Below, in pieces: positions 26,174 to 34,496 of a stretch of 64,000 nt of DNA. The notes below the pieces were generated by a model, which did not search any database, was not told where the DNA came from, and was given only the letters and a program-made list of their open reading frames with translations. Numbering within the stretch: position 1 is the stretch's first letter; each line of letters starts with the position of its first letter. Source of the DNA: Azospirillum sp. SYSU D00513. Lineage in GTDB: Bacteria; Pseudomonadota; Alphaproteobacteria; Azospirillales; Azospirillaceae. The stretch is from assembly GCF_017356015.1 (NCBI RefSeq), contig NZ_JAFIQV010000016.1:1-64000 (forward strand), read 5' to 3'. A program made the translations under genes and the position numbers.

Positions 26174-26211
26174 CCAGAGGCGGCGCGCATCGCACCGCCT
26201 CTGGTTTTTTT
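26174..26211 (+). terminator. Rho-independent terminator after the YdcH-like gene
   Basis: 10-bp stem CCAGAGGCGG / CCGCCTCTGG (26174-26183, 26195-26204), then seven T. It ends six bases before the stop of the convergent three-module gene. Confidence 0.88.
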
Positions 26212-26217
26212 GGGGTC

Positions 26218-29200
26218 TCATGGCCCGGCCAGCCGCCGCAACTCCCGCGCCATCACCGGCAGCAGATCCGGGACGGCTTGGCCGGGGCCGGTCAGGAAGA
26301 GCCGCATGGAATGGAACCAGGGACGTGCGCCCGTGCCGAGCCTGGTCCAGTCGCCGGCGGCCCCGAAACGCCAGACCGGCACGCCCAGCGCCCCCGCCAG
26401 CTCTCCCACCGAACTCGCCGGCGACAGGACCAGATCCAGGCAGGAGATGAGGGCGGCCACCCCGTCGAGATCGTCCTTGAGGTCCAGGTCGCTCCAGTCC
26501 CGCAAGACCACGCCCATGTCCCGGCGGGCGGCGTCCAGCTCGGCATGGCAGTCGCCGTACTGAAGGTTGATGAAAGTCACGCCGAGCACCGCGAACACCG
26601 GTCCCCAGCGGTCGAGCGGCGCGTAGTTCGCCAGCCGGTCCGCGGTCATCAGGCCGCTTCGCCAGGCGATCCCGACCTTCAGTCCCGGCCCGAGTGCCGC
26701 GACGCGCTCCCTCCAGGTGGCTGCGCGTCCGGCGTCGGGGACCAGGAAGGCGGGCCGGGTCGGGAAACGGGCAAGCGACGGCCTCAGCCAGCGGGGCAGT
26801 GAGCCGGCTGCCGCCTGGAGGCCTGGCCCAGGCGGCACGGGAGCCAGCGGTCCGGCTGCGGCGCGGACGGACGCGCGCGGAAAGGACCGGGCGAAGAGCG
26901 GCACCAGGCGCCGGTCGCACTCGATGACCGAGGAACCGGCCTGCTGGATCAGGTCCCCGTAGCAGGAGGCGAACATCAGCTCGTCGCCGATGCCCTGTTC
27001 CCCCCAGACAAGGATGCTCCGGTCGGCGAGATCCTCCCCGGTCCAGGCCGGCAGACCGGTGGCGCGCGCGGCACCGGCGAGCGCGCGGGTCAGGAAGCGC
27101 CGGTCATAGCCGTCCCAGCCGGCGCCCAGATCGCCGCGGCCCAACTGCAGGAGCGCCTTGTTGAAGGCGGCGGTCGGTTCACCCGGAGCGACGGCGAGCG
27201 CGCGGTTGCACCAGCGCTCCGCCGCAACGGCCATCCCGCCGTCCCGCAGCAGCCGGCCGAGATTGGCCATGGCGTCGCCCGAGGCGGGATCAAGGGCGAG
27301 CGCACGGGCGAGCGACGACCGCGCGCCCGGCTGGCGGCCGAGACGGCGCGACGCAATGGCGTGGTTGATCCAGGCCGCGACCAGCCCCGCATCCAGGGCA
27401 AGGGCACGTCGGTGCCGGGCCTCGGCCTCCTCCGCCCGGTCAAGCCGGCAGAGCACGGCGCCGAGATTGTCGTGTGCCGCGGCCAGGAAAGGATCGGCGT
27501 CCGCCGCGCGCCGATGAGCGAGGATCGACCGCTCATCATGATGGGAGGCGTCCAGCGCGTTGCCGAGATTCGTCATCGCCGGCGCATCGCCGGGGCGCAA
27601 CGCGAGCACCGCGCGAAAGCGCAAGGCCGCCTCTTCCGGCCGGTTCTGCGCCAGCAGAACGGTGCCAAGGCTTGCCTGTGCGGCGGCGTAATCGGGGCGA
27701 TGCGCGACTGCCCGGCCAATGCGCGCGGCGGCCAAAACCTGGTCCCCCGCTTCGTGGGCCAGCAGCCCGGACAGGTGGAGGGCCACCGGATGGTCCGGAT
27801 CGCGCGCGAGCGCTGCCGCATAGAGCGCCGCTGCGTTGTCAGAACGTCCGGCGCGGTGGTGGCCGACAGCCTCTTCCAGCAGCGTCTCGACATCCTCCGC
27901 GGCGGCATCACGGGCGGCGTGCCCGGTGCCCCCCTCCGTCGGCGGTGAGCCTGCCGCCCCGGCGGCGAGTTCGCGCGCCATGCGGGCGAGAACGTCGGGC
28001 AGGGCTTCGCCGGGACGGGGCTGCCACAGGCGCATGGAGGGGAACCAGGGCCGCACCCCCGTGCCGAGCTGGGTCCAGTCCCGCCCGCCGAAGCGCCAGA
28101 CCGGCACGCCCAGCGCCCCGGCCAGCTCCCCCGCCGACATGGCCGGCGAGATCACGAGATCCAGGTTCGACGCCAGCGCCGCCGCCGCCTCGAAATCGTC
28201 CTTCAGGTCCAGGTCCGACCAGCGGTGCAGGCGCACCCCGAAGCGCGCTTCCGCCCGTTCGATCTCCTCCGCGCAGTCGCCGTACTGCAGGTTCACGAAC
28301 ACCAGCCCCGGAACGCGGAACAGCGGCGCCCAGTCCTCCAGGTTCGTGTAGGCCGCCCGGCGCTGCGTGGTCATGAGCTGGCTGCGCCAGCCGATGCCGA
28401 CCTTCAGCCCCGGCCCGAGCGCTTCCAGCCGCTCCCGCCAGAGCGCCACCCTCGCCGGGTCCGGAACAAGCCAGGACGGGCGGGAGGGGAAGCGTTTCGC
28501 GTCCGGGCGCAGCAGGCGCGGCAGGCTGCCGGCGGCGACGCACACATCCACGTCGCGCGGATCGGCGGTCGGCGGCCGCACGGTGGCGCCGGGGAAGGAG
28601 CGGGCAAAGAGCGAGGTCAGGCGGCGGTCGCACTCGATCACCACATGGCCCGCGCGCGCCATGAGGTCGCCGTAGCACGACGCGAACATCAGCTCGTCGC
28701 CCACCCCCTGCTCGCGCCACACCAGGATGCGGGCCCGGGCGACGTTCTCGCCGCGCCAGACGCGGGCAGCGAGGCGCCGCTCCTGCCCCTGGAACTCCGG
28801 CGTGGCGAAGCGCCGCTCAACCCCATTCCAGCCCGGCCGAAGCTCGCCCCTTTCCAAACGAAGAAGCCCGAGATTGTAATGCGCGATGGCGAAAGCGGGG
28901 TTGGCCGACAAGGCCCGCCGGTAGCCGGACTCCGCCGCCTCCGGGCGGTTCAGGCGCCGCATCACATGCGCCAGATTGGCATGCGCTTCGGCCATGTCGG
29001 GAGCCAATGCCAGCGCCCGGCGGTGGGCCGCCTCCGCCGCCCCCGTCCGTCCCAGCGCCGCCTCGCCGTTGCCGAGATTCGTCAAGCTGGCCGCGAGGCC
29101 GGGCGTGCCGTCCGGAGCCAGCCGCGCCGCCCGCCTCCACAGCCACACGGCCTCGGGCATGCGGTCCAGGGCGTGCAGCGCGTTGCCCAGGTTGGTCGTC

Positions 29201-31869
29201 GCATCGGCCGCGTCCGGCGCGAGTGCCAGCGCCCGGCGGAGGCGGCGTGCGGCCTCCGCCGCATCGCCGCGCTGCGCGTGCAGCCCCCCCAGATGCGTGT
29301 GGGCAAGAGCAAGGTCCGGCTGGAGGCGGATCGCCCGCCGGCAGTCGTCGAAGCCCTCCGCCACCCGCCCGAGCGCGCCCAGGAGAGCCGCCCGGTTCAG
29401 CCAATGCACGGCGGACTCCGGCTGGGCCGCGGCGGCGTTGCGCAGGCTCGCGCAGGCCTCTTCCACCCGCCCGACCGCCCGCAACGCCGTGGCGCGTCCC
29501 GCATGGACGGACGCGTTGCCGGGATCCCGCTCCGCCGCGCGCGCCAGCAGGCCGGCCGCCAGGTCCGGCCTGCCCCGGCGCAGTTCCACCCGGCCGAGAA
29601 GATGAAGCGCCGCCCCCCCTTCGGGCGCCCCGTCGGGGATCAGCGCGCAGAGCCGCGCCGCATCGTCCAGATCGCCGGCGCGGTAGCCTTCGAGCGCCGC
29701 CGCCAGCAGCCGGCCGCTGTCCCGCGAGAGGAGAGCGGGCGGAAGCCCCGCCGTAGGGTCCGTAGGAGTTCCCGCGCCAGCCGTTCCGGCGGCTTTCACT
29801 TGGGAGGCCGGCGCGGTCCTCGAAGCCGCCAACCCGGCGGCGAGTTCGCGCGCCATGCGGGCGAGGACGTCGGGCAGGGCTTCGCCGGGACGGGGCTGCC
29901 ACAGGCGCATGGAGGGGAACCAGGGCCGCACCCCCGTGCCGAGCTGGGTCCAGTCCCGCCCGCCGAAGCGCCAGACCGGCACGCCCAGCGCCCCGGCCAG
30001 CTCCCCCGCCGACATGGCCGGCGAAATCACGAGATCCAGGTTCGACACCAGCGCCGCCGCCGCCTCGAAATCGTCCTTCAGGTCCAGCTCCGCCCAGCGG
30101 TGCAGGCGCACCCCGAAGCGTGCTTCCGCCCGTTCGATCTCCTCCGCGCAGTCGCCGTATTGCAGGTTCACGAACACCAGCCCCGGAACGCGGAACAGCG
30201 GCGCCCAGTCCTCCAGGTTCGTGTAGGCCGCCCGGCGCTGCATGGTCATGAGCTGGCTGCGCCAGCCGATGCCGACCTTCAGCCCCGGCCCGAGCGCTTC
30301 CAGCCGATCGCGCCAGAGCACCACCCGCGCCGGGTCCGGAACAAGCCAGGACGGGCGGGAGGGAAAGGCCCGCAAGCCGGACCGGAGGAACCGAGGCGCG
30401 CCTCCGGCAGGCGCATGAAACTCGCAGTCGGGAGGCCGGATCGTTTCGCTTCCATCCGGGGCAACGGACTGCGGCCGGACGGATGCCCTGGGGAAGGAAC
30501 GGGCGAACAGCGTGACGAGACGGGGATCGCATTCGATCACCAGCCCGCCGGCACGCCCGGCGAGATCCGGAAAGCAAGAGGCGAACAGGATCTCGTCCCC
30601 GACCCCCTGCTCCCGCCAGACCAGCAGACGCCGGCCCTCCAGCGGCTCCCCATCCCAGGAGGGAGCCTCGATGGCCCGGTTCGCGTACCCCTTGGCCCGA
30701 AACCGCCAGGCGTAGTTCTTCCAACCTTCCGGGCCGAGGCCACGGTCGAGCAGCACGAAAGCAAGGTGGAGGCGGGCCGGCGCGTGCTCCGGGTCGAGCC
30801 TCAGGGCGCGGGACAAGGAAGCCTCCGCCGCGCTGCCAGAGCCCCAGCGCGACAGGAGGATGCCGAGATGGGCGTGGGCCGCCGGTTCCGCAGGGTCCAG
30901 GGCGAGTGCCGCGCGATGCTCCGCCTCCGCCCCGGCCCACCGGCCGAGCGCCTGCAGGACGGCGCCAAGCCCGTCGCGAACCGCCGCGATGCCCGGCTCC
31001 AGGCGAAGCGCCCGCCGGCAGGCCCGCTCGGCTTCGGCCAACCGGTCGAGGTCGAGGAGCAGGCCGCCGAGGTTGGCGTAGGGATCGGCGCTGCCGGGTG
31101 CCGCCACGATGGACAGGCGGCGCAGCCGGACCGCGGCCTCGTGATTGCGACGGTCCTGGTGAAGGCCGCCCAGGTTGTCGAGCGCCTTGCCGTCAGCCGG
31201 GTTCAGGCTCAGGACGCGGCGGAACGCGGCCGAGGCCTCGACCGGCCGGCCCGACTGGTTCAGGGCCATGCCGAGATTGTTCAGGGCGCGGCGATCCGCC
31301 GGGGCGAGCGCCAGGGCGCGGCGCAACGCCCCCAGCGCGCTCCCGCCGTCGCCGAGGCGCAGCATCACCGCGCCCAGATTGATGAAAAGCGCCGAGAGCG
31401 CGTCGGGTTCGTGGCGATCGCCGCAGCGGATCGCGTCCTGGAACCGCGCGGCGGCCTCCGACTCCCGTCCCTGCGCCTGCAGGGCGTTGCCGAGGGCGAT
31501 CTGGAGAAGAGCGGAGGCGGGGTTATGGCGAACGGCCCGCGCGAGGACAGCCTCGGCTTCCGCGTGCCGGCCGCGCCGCGCCAGCAGCCTCCCCAGCGCT
31601 CCGCCGAGCAGGTCATCGCCGGGCATGCGGGAGAACGCCTGTTCCAGGCACCATTCGGCATCCGGATGGTGCAGGGCGGCGAGCGTCAGAGCGAGCCCCC
31701 GCCAAGCCTCCGCGCTCGCGGGATCGGCCTTCACCGCCTCGTGGAAACAGGAGGCCGCCTCGGCCTTACGGCCGTGGGCCTGATGCTCCCTGGCCCTGGC
31801 GAGAAGATCGGCCGGCCCGGAGACCGCGTTCACCTCTCCCGTGCCGGCACCGTCCCCGTGCTCCGCCAC
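26218..31869 (-). CDS. Three-module TPR-glycosyltransferase, FlmG-like (1883 aa)
   Basis: Three successive TPR+GT units. TPRs lie at about 15-375, 690-1000 and 1325-1580. GT domains lie at about 395-675 (WREQGVGDEILFASCFPDL, GIGWRSQ), 1040-1305 (WREQGVGDELMFASCYGDL, GIGWRSQ) and 1605-1883 (WGEQGIGDELMFASCYGDL, GIAWRSG). Each has LQYGDC, LDLKDD and GVPVWRFG. GTG start at 31869 lies 11 bases after the FlbT stop, so it is cotranscribed with flbT and downstream of flagellin. Caulobacter FlmG is a single-unit version that glycosylates flagellin; three units in one chain are unusual and might act in series or on several sites (inference). GT domains 1 and 2 share the near-identical 0.5-kb DNA cassette; domain 3 has diverged. 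Confidence 0.8.
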   Translation of the reverse strand: MAEHGDGAGTGEVNAVSGPADLLARAREHQAHGRKAEAASCFHEAVKADPASAEAWRGLALTLAALHHPDAEWCLEQAFSRMPGDDLLGGALGRLLARRGRHAEAEAVLARAVRHNPASALLQIALGNALQAQGRESEAAARFQDAIRCGDRHEPDALSALFINLGAVMLRLGDGGSALGALRRALALAPADRRALNNLGMALNQSGRPVEASAAFRRVLSLNPADGKALDNLGGLHQDRRNHEAAVRLRRLSIVAAPGSADPYANLGGLLLDLDRLAEAERACRRALRLEPGIAAVRDGLGAVLQALGRWAGAEAEHRAALALDPAEPAAHAHLGILLSRWGSGSAAEASLSRALRLDPEHAPARLHLAFVLLDRGLGPEGWKNYAWRFRAKGYANRAIEAPSWDGEPLEGRRLLVWREQGVGDEILFASCFPDLAGRAGGLVIECDPRLVTLFARSFPRASVRPQSVAPDGSETIRPPDCEFHAPAGGAPRFLRSGLRAFPSRPSWLVPDPARVVLWRDRLEALGPGLKVGIGWRSQLMTMQRRAAYTNLEDWAPLFRVPGLVFVNLQYGDCAEEIERAEARFGVRLHRWAELDLKDDFEAAAALVSNLDLVISPAMSAGELAGALGVPVWRFGGRDWTQLGTGVRPWFPSMRLWQPRPGEALPDVLARMARELAAGLAASRTAPASQVKAAGTAGAGTPTDPTAGLPPALLSRDSGRLLAAALEGYRAGDLDDAARLCALIPDGAPEGGAALHLLGRVELRRGRPDLAAGLLARAAERDPGNASVHAGRATALRAVGRVEEACASLRNAAAAQPESAVHWLNRAALLGALGRVAEGFDDCRRAIRLQPDLALAHTHLGGLHAQRGDAAEAARRLRRALALAPDAADATTNLGNALHALDRMPEAVWLWRRAARLAPDGTPGLAASLTNLGNGEAALGRTGAAEAAHRRALALAPDMAEAHANLAHVMRRLNRPEAAESGYRRALSANPAFAIAHYNLGLLRLERGELRPGWNGVERRFATPEFQGQERRLAARVWRGENVARARILVWREQGVGDELMFASCYGDLMARAGHVVIECDRRLTSLFARSFPGATVRPPTADPRDVDVCVAAGSLPRLLRPDAKRFPSRPSWLVPDPARVALWRERLEALGPGLKVGIGWRSQLMTTQRRAAYTNLEDWAPLFRVPGLVFVNLQYGDCAEEIERAEARFGVRLHRWSDLDLKDDFEAAAALASNLDLVISPAMSAGELAGALGVPVWRFGGRDWTQLGTGVRPWFPSMRLWQPRPGEALPDVLARMARELAAGAAGSPPTEGGTGHAARDAAAEDVETLLEEAVGHHRAGRSDNAAALYAAALARDPDHPVALHLSGLLAHEAGDQVLAAARIGRAVAHRPDYAAAQASLGTVLLAQNRPEEAALRFRAVLALRPGDAPAMTNLGNALDASHHDERSILAHRRAADADPFLAAAHDNLGAVLCRLDRAEEAEARHRRALALDAGLVAAWINHAIASRRLGRQPGARSSLARALALDPASGDAMANLGRLLRDGGMAVAAERWCNRALAVAPGEPTAAFNKALLQLGRGDLGAGWDGYDRRFLTRALAGAARATGLPAWTGEDLADRSILVWGEQGIGDELMFASCYGDLIQQAGSSVIECDRRLVPLFARSFPRASVRAAAGPLAPVPPGPGLQAAAGSLPRWLRPSLARFPTRPAFLVPDAGRAATWRERVAALGPGLKVGIAWRSGLMTADRLANYAPLDRWGPVFAVLGVTFINLQYGDCHAELDAARRDMGVVLRDWSDLDLKDDLDGVAALISCLDLVLSPASSVGELAGALGVPVWRFGAAGDWTRLGTGARPWFHSMRLFLTGPGQAVPDLLPVMARELRRLAGP
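27960..28490 (-). repeat. GT cassette copy B
   Basis: Covers the C-terminal part of GT domain 2 of the three-module gene. Compared with copy C I count roughly ten differences over about 450 bases, most of them silent. Confidence 0.85.
29835..30366 (-). repeat. GT cassette copy C
   Basis: Covers the C-terminal part of GT domain 1 of the three-module gene. Similarity with copy B starts abruptly at the CGGCGGCGAGTTCGCGCGCC string and fades just beyond the PSWLVPDPARV codons. Confidence 0.85.
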
Positions 31870-31879
31870 CGCGTGCCGC

Positions 31880-32293
31880 TCACCGATCCGGATCCGATGG
31901 GGCGTCGTTTCCCGGGTCCTGGCTTTCGGCGCCGGACGGGAACAGCTTCCGGCACTGCTTCAGCGCCCTGTAGTAGTTCCGGTCCGCCACGAGCGCCTCG
32001 ATCTCGTCGAGTGCCTTCGCTTGGTCGGGGCGTGCGGCGCGTGTTTCCGCCAGGATGGAGGCGAAACGCTGGAGGTTCAGGACGGAGTCCTCCGGGAAGA
32101 TGTAGACGAGCTGAATGACGAAATAGAGCTTCTTCTCGATCCCGTCGATCTGCTCTTCCTTCAGCACCTCGCGTCCGCGAAGGAAATTCGCGGTGTTGTA
32201 GAGGAAGAAGGCACCCGGACGGTCTCCGGCCCCGATGACGGCGCCGTTGATGATGACCTTCTCGTTTGGGCGGAGAACGAACTTCAGGGGCAT
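31880..32293 (-). CDS. flbT: FlbT, flagellin translational regulator
   Basis: 137 aa: MPLKFVLRPNEKVIINGAVI, GDRPGAFFLYNTANFLRGREVL, LYFVIQLVYIFPED, then a C-terminal helical part. The N-terminal pattern and length match FlbT. In Caulobacter FlbT binds the flagellin mRNA leader and represses or times flagellin translation; FlaF usually accompanies it, but no flaF is seen here and the next gene is the FlmG-like transferase instead. Transcription follows flagellin after a terminator, so it may have its own promoter in 32294-32400. Confidence 0.88.
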   Translation of the reverse strand: MPLKFVLRPNEKVIINGAVIGAGDRPGAFFLYNTANFLRGREVLKEEQIDGIEKKLYFVIQLVYIFPEDSVLNLQRFASILAETRAARPDQAKALDEIEALVADRNYYRALKQCRKLFPSGAESQDPGNDAPSDPDR

Positions 32294-32401
32294 GAACGGG
32301 AAACCCGGAGCTGGCGGATCGAATGTGTCGTGGCGACGCGGTTCGGAAGTCGGCGCTCCGGCCGCCGGAAGGGTCGCGGCCGGGGCCGTCCCGCCGGTGG
32401 A

Positions 32402-32439
32402 CCGGAAAAGAAAACGGGCGGCGGCTCACGCCGCCGCCC
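32402..32439 (-). terminator. Rho-independent terminator after flagellin
   Basis: Minus strand: perfect 10-bp stem GGGCGGCGGC / GCCGCCGCCC with a four-base loop, followed by GTTTTCTTTTCC. It lies 32 bases beyond the flagellin stop. Confidence 0.9.
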
Positions 32440-32470
32440 GCCGGGCCCGATCCTACCCGAACTCTCCGGC

Positions 32471-34333
32471 TTAGAACAGCCGGAGGATGGACTGCTGGGA
32501 CTGGTTGGCCAGCGAGAGAGCGATGGTGCCGAGCTGCTGCCGCGTCTGAAGCGCCAGCAGGCTCGCGCCCTCCTCGTTCTGGTCGGCCAGCGTCAGCTTG
32601 TTGGCGCCTTCGACCAGCACGTCGCTGAACTCCTTGGTGAAGCTCTCGCGGGTCGTGATGATGTTCAGGTTCGTCGAGAGGTTCTGCGACGCCGACCGCA
32701 GCTTCTGCTGGGCCCCATCGATGCCTTCGACCGCCTTGTCGATGTCCGCGCGGTCCGCCCAGTCGTTCTGCGCGAAGTCCACGCCCAGACCCTGGCCGCT
32801 GGTCGTCAGGTTCTGGGCCTGCACGGAGATCGAGTTGGTGTTGCGCTCGTTCAGCTGCACCGTCACGTCGTTGGACGTGTTGGCGTCCGTGACCTGGGTG
32901 GTGACGATGTTGGCCGCCGCGTTCGCGGTCGCCGCCTGCATGATCTCCTTCTCGTCCACCTTCATGCGGACGGTGCCGCTGTCGAAGGCGAAGGACTGCT
33001 CACCGTCACTCAGCTTGCCCGAGCCGCGTTCGGAGTTGCCGCTGCGGGTCACGGTGTTGCCGGTCAGGTTGGTGACCGAGACCGAGATGTCGACGTTCTT
33101 CTCGATGCTGGAGATGCCGTTGCCGCCGTTGGCCGCAGCCTCGAGCTGCTTGCGGTCGACCGTGAAGGACACGACCGTGCCCGAGGCGAAGCTCTCGGAG
33201 ATGCGCTTGGTCAGGGCGTTCTCGGCCTTCGCGCTGACGGAAACGTCGCGGACGACGCCGGCCGTGGTCTGGCCGGTGAGCGTTACGGTGTTGCCGTCGA
33301 AGCTGACGGTCGCCAGGTCCGAACTGGACAGGCGGCCGCCGGATAGCAGGGCGTTACTGATCGACTCCTGCAGCCGCGTCGCGACCTCCTCGCGGGCGTC
33401 CTCGCCGATCATCGTGTCGCCGGCCGTCGCCTTGTAGGTGAAGGTCTGGTTCTCGACCGTGATGGTGAAGGTGTCGCCTTCCTCGATCGTGCCCTTGATC
33501 TCGACCGAGCTGACCTGGGCGGTGCCGCTCTTGGCGGCCGTCTTGAGGTCGGTGGCGACCGTCTGGCTGTTGTCGAAGTAGTTGATGGTGCGCGATTCCT
33601 CGCCATCCGAGAGGATGAAGGAACGCTCGCGGCCCGTGGCGCCGCGCACCTCGATCTGCACGTCGGAGAAGTTGCCTGCGCTCGAGTTCATCGTGCCGGA
33701 CAGCTTCAGCCCGACCAGACCGTGCGCCTGTTCGGCGTCGCCGATGTCGCCCGCCTTGCCTTCGATCGAGCCGTCGCCGGAAACGCGGATCGTGTAGGTG
33801 TCGGTCGACTTCACGTTGGTGACGCGGGCGTTGTCGACGCCGACGAGGCTGTTCACCGCGGCGCGCGACGAGCTGGTCGCGTCGAGGCGCAGGCCGTTGC
33901 CCGCGATCAGGTTCTTGCCGGCGTAGCCGGAGTCGGTGGCGAGCTTGTCGATCTGCTCCTTCAGGCCGTTGAACTGGGCGGCCAGCGACTTGCGGGTGGC
34001 CACCGAGCCGGCATCGCTGCCCAGCGCGGAGTAAGCGGCGGTCGTCAGGCCCTTGGCCTGCTCGATCATCGAGGTGATGGCGCTGATGCCCTTGTCGGCC
34101 GCCTTGATGGTGCTGACCGCCTGGCCCATCGTGTCCTTGAGGGCGGTCAGGTCGCCGGCGCGCTGGGTCAGGCCCTTGGCCGCGAAGAAGGAGGTCGGGC
34201 CGTCAAGCGCCGAGTTGATCTTGTTGCCGGTCGCGAGAACATTCTGCTGCCGCTCGATCTGGCCGTTCACCTTCTGCAGCTGCAGGAGGTTGGTGCGCAT
34301 GCCCGAGGTGAGCGAGACGTCATTGAAAGCCAT
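32471..34333 (-). CDS. Flagellin
   Basis: 620 aa. The N-terminal D0/D1 helices (MAFNDVSLTSGMRTNLLQLQ, QNVLATGNKINSALDGPTSF, KGLTQRAGDLTALKDTMGQA) and C-terminal helices (IDKAVEGIDGAQQKLRSASQN, TNLNIITTRESFTKEFSDVL, LALQTRQQLGTIALSLANQS) are typical flagellin ends. The Thr/Ser-rich centre (about 180-500) is the surface-exposed region and the probable glycan carrier. Length is like the large Azospirillum polar flagellin. It is preceded by a good ribosome-binding site (GGAG) and a sigma-54 promoter, and followed by a terminator and flbT. It is the only flagellin in the window. Confidence 0.95.
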   Translation of the reverse strand: MAFNDVSLTSGMRTNLLQLQKVNGQIERQQNVLATGNKINSALDGPTSFFAAKGLTQRAGDLTALKDTMGQAVSTIKAADKGISAITSMIEQAKGLTTAAYSALGSDAGSVATRKSLAAQFNGLKEQIDKLATDSGYAGKNLIAGNGLRLDATSSSRAAVNSLVGVDNARVTNVKSTDTYTIRVSGDGSIEGKAGDIGDAEQAHGLVGLKLSGTMNSSAGNFSDVQIEVRGATGRERSFILSDGEESRTINYFDNSQTVATDLKTAAKSGTAQVSSVEIKGTIEEGDTFTITVENQTFTYKATAGDTMIGEDAREEVATRLQESISNALLSGGRLSSSDLATVSFDGNTVTLTGQTTAGVVRDVSVSAKAENALTKRISESFASGTVVSFTVDRKQLEAAANGGNGISSIEKNVDISVSVTNLTGNTVTRSGNSERGSGKLSDGEQSFAFDSGTVRMKVDEKEIMQAATANAAANIVTTQVTDANTSNDVTVQLNERNTNSISVQAQNLTTSGQGLGVDFAQNDWADRADIDKAVEGIDGAQQKLRSASQNLSTNLNIITTRESFTKEFSDVLVEGANKLTLADQNEEGASLLALQTRQQLGTIALSLANQSQQSILRLF

Positions 34334-34414
34334 GGGGTCACTCCTTTGGAGGATTTGTGTCCGGCACCGACTAATTCGGGCGGAGGGGGATTACTTCCCC
34401 CGGATTCCCATGAC

Positions 34415-34429
34415 GCAATAAGCGGGCCA
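34415..34429 (-). promoter_or_regulatory. Sigma-54 (-24/-12) promoter of flagellin
   Basis: Minus strand: TGGCCCGCTTATTGC with GG and GC separated by exactly ten bases (GG 34428-34427, GC 34416-34415), close to TGGCAC-N5-TTGC. It lies about 80 bases before the flagellin ATG. RpoN is known to be needed for flagella in Azospirillum. Confidence 0.7.
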
Positions 34430-34496
34430 GTTCGAATTTGCCTGGCTCCCCCGGAAATCCCTGCCTCCCGGCAGGAAGGGAGTAGGCAGAATTTTC

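Noticed and set aside
26218..31869. Three-module gene as an assembly artefact of repeated modules
   Set aside because: The three TPR regions differ strongly from one another and the third GT domain has diverged, so the repeats are not simple collapsed or duplicated reads; long reads would still be the final test.
28225..32118. 1297-codon open frame on the plus strand opposite the three-module transferase
   Set aside because: Antisense shadow of a high-GC gene: composition is Arg/Pro/Gln/Ala-rich with no domains, while the minus strand gives clean TPR and GT motifs.
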